Source: Babylonia areolata
Taxonomy: Eukaryota > Mollusca > Gastropoda > Neogastropoda > Buccinidae
Reading direction: 5' to 3'
Assembly (NCBI RefSeq): GCF_041734735.1
Contig: NC_134910.1
Span: forward strand, 1,612,001 to 1,676,000
Length of the DNA: 64,000 bases
Shown here: positions 26,034 through 36,515 of the stretch, piece after piece
Position numbering within the stretch: the first letter of the stretch is position 1
Layout: each line of letters begins with the position of its first letter
The notes under the pieces: generated by a model
Databases searched by the model: none
What the model saw: only the letters and a program-made list of their open reading frames with translations
What the model was told of the DNA's origin: nothing
Position numbers and translations under genes: made by a program

Positions 26034-26280
26034 GAGCCTGAACAATGTCCACAGATATACATACATATATATAATGTCAATTTTCAGTTCTACCCTTGAA
26101 TCACACTGCATGCACACACACCAGCCTGAACAAAGTCCACAGATATATATATACATACACACACACACACACACACACCTTCTCTTCCTCAATGTCCACT
26201 GGCCATTTTTTCCCAACACACTCCCCCCTCCGCACACCCCACCCCGACCCCCCTTCCACACACACACACACACACACACA
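25895..26280. repeat. CA/TG-rich tract with a partly repeated 100-bp module
   Basis: CAGCCTGAACA, GTCCACAGATATA and CAGTTCTTCCCTTGAATCAC recur three times with (CA)n or (TG)n between. It begins about 50 bp downstream of the MIF4G stop and so may lie in the 3' UTR. Confidence 0.8.
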
Positions 26281-26332
26281 TGGTGGAGCACAACAGGTGA
26301 GGAATCGTCTCCAGTGGTCTCCCCTCCCCCGA

Positions 26333-26477
26333 CTAGGAATGATCCACGGCCAGCCCGGCGTAGATCTCAGCATTGATGTCCAGATAGAAGCGAGTGACAT
26401 CGTTGGGCGCCACCTGCCAGCGACGAGCAAAAGACTCCAGAACCTCCAGCAGGTAGCACCGGACTGCAGGCAGCGTT
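26333..26477 (-). CDS. MIF4G gene exon 6 (terminal coding exon)
   Basis: This exon has 145 nt, entered in phase 2 and ending in TAG at 26335-26333. It encodes TLPAVRCYLLEVLESFARRW and ends in NAEIYAGLAVDHS. The only acceptor that keeps the frame is GGTTCCAG at 26485-26478. That acceptor is part of the unit of the adjoining 48-bp minisatellite, so the exon directly abuts the array. An in-exon CTGCAG acceptor would put the domain out of frame. Confidence 0.82.
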
Positions 26478-29400
26478 CTGGAACCGACAGCAACACTCTC
26501 AAACAGGCATGTCTACCCCTACATTCTGGAACCAACAGCAACTCTAAAACAACATGCCTACCCCTACGTTCTGGAACTAACAGCAACACTCTCAAACTGG
26601 CATGTCTACCCCTATGTTCTGGAACCGACAGCAACACTCTCAAACAGGCATGTCTACCCCTATGTTCTGGAACCGACAGCAACACTCTCAAACAACATGC
26701 CTACCCCAACATTCTGGAGCTGACATCAACACTCTCAAACAACATGCCTACCCCAACATTCTGGAACCGACAGCAACACTCTCAAACAACATGCCTACCC
26801 CAACATTCTGGAACCGACAGCAACACTCTCAAACAACATGCCTACCCCAACATTCTGGAACTAACAGCAACACTCTCAAACTGGCATGTCTACCCCTATG
26901 TTCTGAAACCTACAGCAACACTCTCAAACAGGCATGTCTACCCCTATGTTCTGGAACCAACAGCAACACTCTCAAACAGGCATGTCTACCCCTACGTTCT
27001 GGAACCGACAGCAACACTCTCAAACAGGCATGTCTACCCCTATGTTCTGGAACCAACAGCAACACTCTCAAACAGGCATGTCTACCCCTATGTTCTGGAA
27101 CCAACAGCAACACTCTCAAACAGGCATGTCTACCCCTATGTTCTGGAACCAACAGCAACACTCTCAAACAGGCATGTCTACCCCTACGTTCTGGAACCGA
27201 CAGCAACACTCTCAAACAGGCATGTCTACCCCTACGTTCTGGAACCAACAGAACACTCTCAAACAGGCATGTCTACCCCTATGTTCCAGAACCGACAGCA
27301 ACACTCTCAAACAACATGCCTACCCCAACATTCTGGAACCGACAGCAACACTCTCAAACAACATGCCTACCCCAACATTCTGGAGCCGACATCAACACTC
27401 TCAAACAACATGCCTACCCCAACATTCTGGAACCGACAGCAACACTCTCAAACAACATGCCTACCCCAACATTCTGGAACCGACAGCAACACTCTCAAAC
27501 AACATGCCTACCCCCTACGTTCTGGAACCAACAGCAACACTCTCAAACAACATGCCTACCCCCTACGTTCTGGAACCAACAGCAACACTCTCAAACAACA
27601 TGCCTACCCCAACATTCTAGAACCGAGAGCAACACTCTCAAACAACATGCCTACCCCTAACGTTCTGAAACCTACAGCAACACTCTAAAACAGGCATGTC
27701 TACCCCCTACATTCTGGAACCGACAGCAACTCTGATGATACATCTGTTGAAAATCACATCACTCACATCTGCAGCTCTGCCTATGCCGCTCTCGGTCGTA
27801 TCAGTTCCATTCGTCACTGCCTGCCAACTGCAGCAGCTAAGACACTATTCTGTGCTTTTGTCTTGTCGAGGCTTGATTATGGCCATGCTCTTCTTGCTGG
27901 CTGCCCTAAGCCATGCTTGGATAGGTTCCAAAAATGTACAAAACTCATCTGCAAGGCTTATCATCAAAGTCAAAGCGAAGAAATGAGACCACATCCAACC
28001 TCTACTGAGAACAATACACTGGCTCCCTGTTGAAGCGTGCATAAATCATAAACTATCTCTCTTTCGCCATAATTTCTTCACCAGACTATATTTCCGATAT
28101 TCATTCAGTCTACTCACTTTCTCACATCCGTGTGTGCTGTACCATTTTTTGTGTCTTGAATGATATGTGGGAGGTGAATTATCTCATCTTATTTTCATGA
28201 TCATATTTTTCAAACATTGTATATCTGGCTGTTACTGTAAAGCGAGGTGTGCCTCATCTTGAAATCTGGGAACCACGCTATTTAATTAATCCTCCACATT
28301 ATTATCAAAATTATCATAATGATAAAGAAAATTTTCTATCTAAAATTACGTTTAAATAACATACTTACCATGACCCAACTAGTGCAGACTCCTGCAGGGG
28401 TCTGGCATTCCTGTCCTGTGCAAACTACTATCCGCCTATGAGGAGAAAACGAAAGTACTACGGCCGATAACCTCCCGGAAGTAGGTAACCTCCCCTTTGT
28501 CCCCCTGGCTAGCGCCCTCTTTTTCCGGCAGCCATCATGACTCCTGTTCCTGTGCTCTCCATACGGCTTAGTTTTTTTCCGTTTTTTCTGTTTGTCTGTC
28601 GATTCTCTGGCGTTCTTGTTTTTTGTCAAATCATGTCTCCAACCAGGTCACATAATTATGTAGCTCCATTGGGCGATCGCGCTAACATTAAGGCGCGATC
28701 GCAATCGATTCGCTGACACTCTGGGCCCTCTACTCCTGGCCCTCTCAACAACGCCAACTCACAGCAACTTTATCAATAATCATAATTACAACAGTAACAA
28801 TAACAGTGGTTATAGCATTAATTAAAACTATGACAATGATAAAAGCAGTTATCATGACAATAACAGTAAATATAGGAGTAACTACAACTATAACAATAAT
28901 CATAACAGTAATCCTAACTGTAATAGCAATCATAACTATAGCAAGCAGTTATCATGTCAATAACAGTAAATATAGGAGTAACTACAACTATAACAATAAT
29001 CATAACAGTAATCCTAACTGTAATAGCAATCATAACTATAGCAGTGATTATGGCAGTAATTACAACTGGAACAATAATCATAAAGGCTTACAAGGTTAAG
29101 AGCTAGTAATTACAGCACTGACTATAGCTGTAATTATAACAGCAGTCAATGCAGTAATTATAACTACATCAGTAATTATAACCAGCCACCATGGTGAAGT
29201 GGTTAACGTCACAGATTGTCCACTTTGAGGACACAGGTTTGAGCCCCGTGAGAGGTAGGGTTTTTTTTTCCAGCCAGTGACAGGGATATATTATGAGAGT
29301 ACAGGCTTACCAACAAGTTCCAAACCTAAATGGACCCCCATACCAGCATCGCCAATATCATCATCATTCACCATCATCAAATCATAGGAAACAAAATGTC

Positions 29401-32262
29401 CCACACTGGGGCACACAAACCACATCCAACGCTTCAAGCCAGTGATCCCAATTCGCTTTCAGTATCAATCTTTGTTTCCATCATTCTGGTCATGTGAGAC
29501 TGTGTTGACTTTGTACATATTTTACGTCAGTCAGTCTTAAATTTGTATATTCTATTTTAAAGCGCGATGAGTCACATCTGAGATGGGGGTACTGCGCTAT
29601 ATAAGCCTGTATTTCATTATTATTATTACTGTTTATGTCCCAACTACAGCGCACAGTCACTTACTCAGTCAGTCTGATCCACACAAACACCCACACATTC
29701 TCTCTCTCACACTGGACTTACTCCTGTTCAATGATTTTGGTCCGGACATAGATCATCAGCTCTTGCATGCGGTCATCTGAGTTGTCCTGCAACTCCCGTC
29801 CAATCAGTAGTAGCTGAAAGCATTTGATGACTAATGTGAACAGAGATAGCTGCATCATAACCTAATGTTCACAGCGATAGCTGCATCATAACCTAATGTT
29901 CACAGCGATAGCTGCATCATAACCTAATGTTCACAGCAACAGCTGCATCATAACCTAATGTGAACAGAGATAGCTGCATCATAACTTAATGTGAACAGAG
30001 ATAGCTGCATCATAACATTCACAGCGATAGCTGATAGCTGCATCATAACATTCACAGCGATAGCTGATAACTGCATCATAATGTTCACAGCGATAGCTCC
30101 ATCAAAACCTAATGTTCACAGTGATAGCTGATAGCTGCATCATAATGTTCACAGCGATAGCTCCATCATAACCTAATGTTCACAGCGATAGCTGATAGCT
30201 GCATCATAATGTTCACAGCGATAGCTGATAGCTGCATCATAATGTTCACAGCGATAGCTCCATCATAACCTAATGTTCACAGCGATAGCTGATAGCTGCA
30301 TCATAATGTTCACAGCGATAGCTGATAGCTGCATCATAATGTTCACAGCGATAGCTGATAGCTGCATCATAATGTTCACAGCGATAGCTGATAGCTGCAT
30401 CATAATGTTCACAGCGATAGCTGCATCATAACCAAATGTTCACAGCGATAGCTGATAGCTGCATCATAATGTTCACAGAGATAGCTGCATCAAAACATTC
30501 ACAGTGATAGCTGCATCATAACCTAATGTTCACAGTGATAGCTGCATCATAACATTCACAGTGATAGCTGCATCATAACATTCACAGTGATAGCTGCATC
30601 ATAACCTAATGTTCACAGTGATAGCTGCATCATAACATTCACAGTGATAATGTGAACAGTGATAGCTGCATCATAACATTCACAGCGATAGCTCCATCAT
30701 AACCTAATGTTCAAAGTGATAGCTGCATCATAACTAATGTTCACAGCGATAGCTGCATCATAACCTAATGTGAACAGTGATAGCTGCATCATAACATTCA
30801 CAGCGATAGCTGCATCATAACATTCACAGCGATAGCTGCATCATAACCTAATGTGAACAGTGATAGCTGCATCATAACATTCACAGTGATAATGTGAACA
30901 GTGATAGCTGCATCATAACATTCACAGTGATAGCTGCATCATAACATTCACAGTGATAGCTGCATCATAACATTCACAGTGATAATGTGAACAGTGATAG
31001 CTGCATCATAACATTCACAGCGATAGCTGCATCATAACCTAATGTTCACAGTGATAGCTGCATCATAACATTCACAGTGATAATGTGAACAGTGATAGCT
31101 GCATCATAACATTCACAGTGATAATGTGAACAGTGATAGCTGCATCATAACATTCACAGTGATAGCTGCATCACAACATTCACAGTGATAATGTGAACAG
31201 TGATAGCTGCATCACAACATTCACAGTGAAAATGTGAACAGTGATAGCTACATCATAACATTCACAGTGATAATGTGAACAGTGATAGCTGCATCATAAC
31301 ATTCACAGTGATAATGTGAACAGTGATAGCTGCATCATAACATTCACAGTGAAAATGTGAACAGTGATAGCTGCATCATAACATTCACAGTCTCACAGGA
31401 GATAGAAATGTATTGTGACTTCTTTTGTTTGTGGGCTGCAACTCCCACATTCACTCATATATAAACAAGTGGGCTTTTATGTGTATGACCGTTTCTTCAC
31501 CCCGTCTCCCTTCCACCAGCCATACTCCCATTTTCGGGGGGTATACTGTGACACAAATGTTCTTCATCTCCGTTCAGGAGCTGCAACTCTCATGTTCACT
31601 GGCATGTACACAAGTGGGCTTTTATGTATATAACCATTTTTACCCCGCCATGTATGCAGCCATACTCCGTTTCCGGCTTATGCATGCTGGGTATGTTCTT
31701 GTTTCCATAGCCCACCGAAAGCTGACATGGATTACAGGATCTTTAACATGCGTATTTGATCTTATATGCACACAAAGAGTTCAGGTCTGCACATATGTTG
31801 ACCTGGGAGATCGGAAAAATCTCCACCCTTTACCCACAAGGCGACGCTACCAAGATTCAAACCTGGGACCCTCAGACTGAAAGTCCAACGCTCTAACCAC
31901 TCGGTTATTGCACCTGTCATGACACAAATGAGAGTGATGCGATACAAAACAAGTCAACACTCACCACACCGTTGACGACGTCGGCCTCGCTGTCTGTGAT
32001 GGTGGTGCCGAGCATGATGAGCTCCAGACAGTTGAAGATGGGGTCAATGAGCGCCTGCAGAACCTCCCCGTTGGCCAGCCGCATGGTGACAAACAGGTGG
32101 GACAGCAGCCCCACACAGCTCAGGAAGTGGTCGTTGGCCGCCGTCTTCAACCGCTCCCGATCTGAGCAGGAATAATCACAACACTAATAATCATTAGTAT
32201 TTATACAGCGCTGAAACTTGTGCAGAGACAAATCAAAGCACTTTCACACCAGGTAACGATAA

Positions 32263-32314
<52 letters not shown>

Positions 32315-35300
32315 CGCTGAATCTTGTGCGTAACACTTTCACACCAGTCATTCAGATGCATGCGTAACTCAAAACTTGAGAAAGTGAAGACAAAGAAGAG
32401 GCAGGGGAGGGTGGCTATCATGGAAAGAGGTGGGTTTTAAGGCCAGGAGAATGGTGGCAGAGTGGTTAAGATGCTCAGCTGCCTTCTTCTTCTTCTTCCT
32501 CTGCGTTCACTCGTATGCACACGAGTGGGCTTTTACGTGTATGACCGTTTTTACCCCGCCATGTAGGCAGCCATACTCCGCTTTCGGGGGTGTGCATGCT
32601 GGGTATGTACTTGTTTCCATAACCCACTGAACGCTGACATGGATTACAGGATCTTTAACGTGCGTATTTGATCTTTTGCTTGCGTATACACACGAAGGGG
32701 GTTCAGGCATTAGCATGTCTGCACATATGTTGACCTGGGAGATCATAAAAATCTCCACCCTTTACCCACCAGGCACTGTCACTGTGATTCGAACCCGGGA
32801 CCCTCAGATTGAAGTCCAACGCTTTAACCACTCGGCTGTTACGCCCGTCGTTCAGCTGCCAACACAGAGTCCATGAGTGAAGGTGTGGGTTCAAACGCCA
32901 CTCTCAGCCTTTCTCTCATAAGTGTGACGGGAAAATCAAACTAAGCATCTGGTCTTTTGGATGAGATGATGAACCCGAGGCCCTGCGTGCAGCACACACT
33001 TGGTGCACTGGAAAAGAACCCATGGCCACAAAAGTGCTGTCCTTTGGCAAAATTCTGTAAAAAGAAATCCGCTCTGTTTGGTGCACAAATATATATACAT
33101 ATATAAACATGCATTCAAGGCCTGACAAGCACGTTGGGTTATACTGCTGTCAGGCATTTGCCAAGCAGATGTGGTGCAGTGTATGTAGATTTGTCTGAAC
33201 ACAGTGATGCCTCCTTGAGAAACTGAAACTGAGCAAAAACACCTTGGGGTGGCAAAGTGCTTGGGTAAACGATGCGCTTAATGCTTTTCAGTACGTTATT
33301 ATTATCACTATTATTATGAAGGGTTCTTCCATTGTTTGATCAGTCTTACAAGGACAGTGTCTTTAACATTTGCTATTAGTCTGTTAGCATACCACACTCT
33401 TAATGAAAAGAGCAAGAGCAGTGTTCAGAGGATGGTGTGAATCAGTTAAAAAATGAGAAGAGAAAACCAACCAGATCACGGTTCCTTCCGTGACCAGCAA
33501 GTAACAAGCAAGACTAAAAACATCATGGGTAACAACCCTTTGCATGTCCTTGTTCATTAATTTCACTTTTCATCATCGGGACGGTGTTTCAGCTGCTCCA
33601 ACATGTCGTAAAACAAACAAGAAAAGGAAGTCTTTTCTTTGATCAGCCATTCATCTTTAAAATTAACCATTCTTAAATCTTTCTCCATGCCCATGACTCT
33701 GTCAGCTGAGTGCACCCATGTGTCTGTGAGTGAGCGAGGAAAGGAATTTCTGAACATGCACATATAACTGTCTGGATGTATGCCTTCTACAGTTGTGCTT
33801 TTATTTATATCATAATTGTTGGTGCGTCCCCCTGCACCAGACACAAAACAGCACCACCCCCTTCCTCCCTCCCTCCCCCACCTTTATAGTCCTGCACCAG
33901 GCGCAGAATGTGGTAGCTGTGGTAGTGTATAGTAAACTACTCTAAAATCTAACACTACAATGGCACCACCCCCTCCCCCCTCACCTTTGTAGTCCTCCTG
34001 CACCAGGCGCAGAATGGCGCTGCGGAACTGAGTTCCGTCTGGCTCCATGGTGGACAGGCGTTCACAGATGACGGCCACGCCTTTCACCCAGTCACGCTTC
34101 TCCCTCACCACGGCGTACAGAGCCTTTGCCACCTCCTGCCACCCAGTTTGCTTTCACTTTGATGATGATAATAATGATAATACTAATCAGTATCTATAGA
34201 GCGCTGAATCTTGTGAAGAGACAAATCAAGTGCTTTCAAACCAGTCATTCACACGCATGCATAACTCTAAACTTGAGAAACTGAAGATGAAGAAGAGGCA
34301 AGGAAAGAAGGTTATCTTGGAGAAAGGTGGGTTTTAAGGCCAGACTTGAAAGAGTTGAGTGCGGAGACCTCAAGAAGCAAAAGAGGAAGTTCATTCCAAA
34401 AGCAAGGTCCATAGACTGAGAAAGAACGGCAGCCAACAGTGGAGTGTTTGAATCTGGGTATGCGAAAACAGAGTAGGTCCAAAGCCAATCGTAGAGTGTG
34501 AGATGGGGTGTAGAAGTGAAGGCAACCACAGAGACAGGATGGGGCAGATTTGTCAATACATTTATAACATAGAGTGCTGATCTTGATGATGATTTCAATA
34601 CTTATGTAGCACCTATCCCTGCCACAGTCTGCTTTCACTTTGATGATCAAGATAATGATTTCAATACTTATGCAGCACCTACCCTCCTCGGTCAGAGACC
34701 AAGCTCTTAGCACTTTACAAACACGGAGTCATTTGCACCACAGGCTGCCCAGTGCCTTACCATACAAATGCTCAACCGCGTCAACACAAAACTGTCACAT
34801 CTACAAAAAAGCACAAAACACAGTTCATGACACAGTATCCCAACCATTTAGCTCCTTATGGCAAATAAGACTAGACCATGCTGAGGACGCCGGTCCTTCC
34901 ACTTAATTTATCATCCCCAGATTACAAAAAATCATAAAAAAGGAAAAAATAATACTTCAAAGCCAAACAAAAAATACATAAAAAGGCCATATAGGCAAAT
35001 AACAGCGTTTACATCTCACTACCTAATCACCAGAGCAAAACAGCACAGACAGTACATCATAGACTGCAGAAAAGAGAAAAAAAAGTGTCAAGGCTTGCTT
35101 GAAAAAAAAAGGGGGAGTGGACTGGGAAGGCAGAAAAAGGAGACAACAGTGAAGGAAGATAAAAGGCAGAAACAAAGAGAGTGAGAGAAAGGAGGACATT
35201 TCCAGCATAGAATTTCCAGAAGGCAGGGATGCTATTCATACTGGAAGATCCCCGGCATCCCCATGGGGGGAGGGGGTAAGCATGCTCGGTATGTTCTTGT

Positions 35301-36404
35301 ATCCATAATCCACCAAACGCTGACATGGATTATAGGATCTTAAATGTGCGTATTTGATCTTCGGCATGCGTATACACCGGTGGTGGTTCTCCTGATTGTT
35401 TATGAATTATAAATCCTTTGATGACTTTTACTTCTTTTAAGTTTGTGGGCTGCAACTTCACCCATATACAATGCAGGAGTGGGCTTTTACATGCATGACA
35501 GTTTTTACCCCAACATGTGGGCAGCCATACTCCGTTTCTGGGTTGTGTATGCTGCATATGTTCTTGTTTCCATAACCCACCCATCAAACACTGACTAGGA
35601 TTAGTACACTACAGTATCTTTAACGTGTGTATTTCATCTGCATGCGTACACACACACACAAACAGGGTTCAAGCACTGGCAGGTCTGCACATAATTATGC
35701 TGACCTGTGAGAGTGGGAAAACATATCCACCCCTAAACCCACCATGTGCACTGAAACCGGGGATTGAACTCGGGAAACTTGGGGCCAGGATCCAGTGCTC
35801 TGACCACTTGGCCACCACCCCCCCTACCCCCCCCCCCCCCCCCCCACACACACACCTCCCTGCCCCCCTCCCCTAACCCATGTCTGTTGACATTTACTGA
35901 TGGGCCCTCACCTGGACGTCCCCCACCACGCTGACCAGCTGTTCGATTCTCTGCATGTCTTCTTCTGCCGGTTCGCCGCATCTGTCCTGCAGTATGGTCA
36001 CCACCTCTTTCTTCATGTCGCTCAGCGCCAGCTTGGGGCGAGATTCCACCTGCGGCACCTGCCATTTTTCTCTCTGTTCTCATTTACTGTCTATCTGCTT
36101 CACGCTCTGAGCAGTCAGTCCAACAATCACCATGTTTGTAGTAATTAATAGTATGTGGTTGTTGTTTTTTTCTGTGGTACGATATCCACTACCAATGCGG
36201 ACTCAAAGGACCATATGTCATCCATTGAATCTAAATGTTTATGCCTTAAAAAAACATTTTAACAGCACTGTGTCAATGAAAAACATCCAATGTGTTCATA
36301 TTTATATATATTAAAAAGAACATTCAAAAAATAATCAAATGACAAACTCACAAAGGTTATCAAGTAAATGAGGCTCAGTTTGATTAAAGTAAAATGTATT
36401 TAAT

Positions 36405-36443
<39 letters not shown>

Positions 36444-36458
36444 CATCCCTTCCTAGCA

Positions 36459-36515
<57 letters not shown>

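Noticed and set aside
26096-27688. 530-codon frame with a SNTLKQACLPLCSGT repeat on the plus strand
   Set aside because: It is antisense to the MIF4G terminal exon at its start and otherwise pure 48-bp minisatellite.
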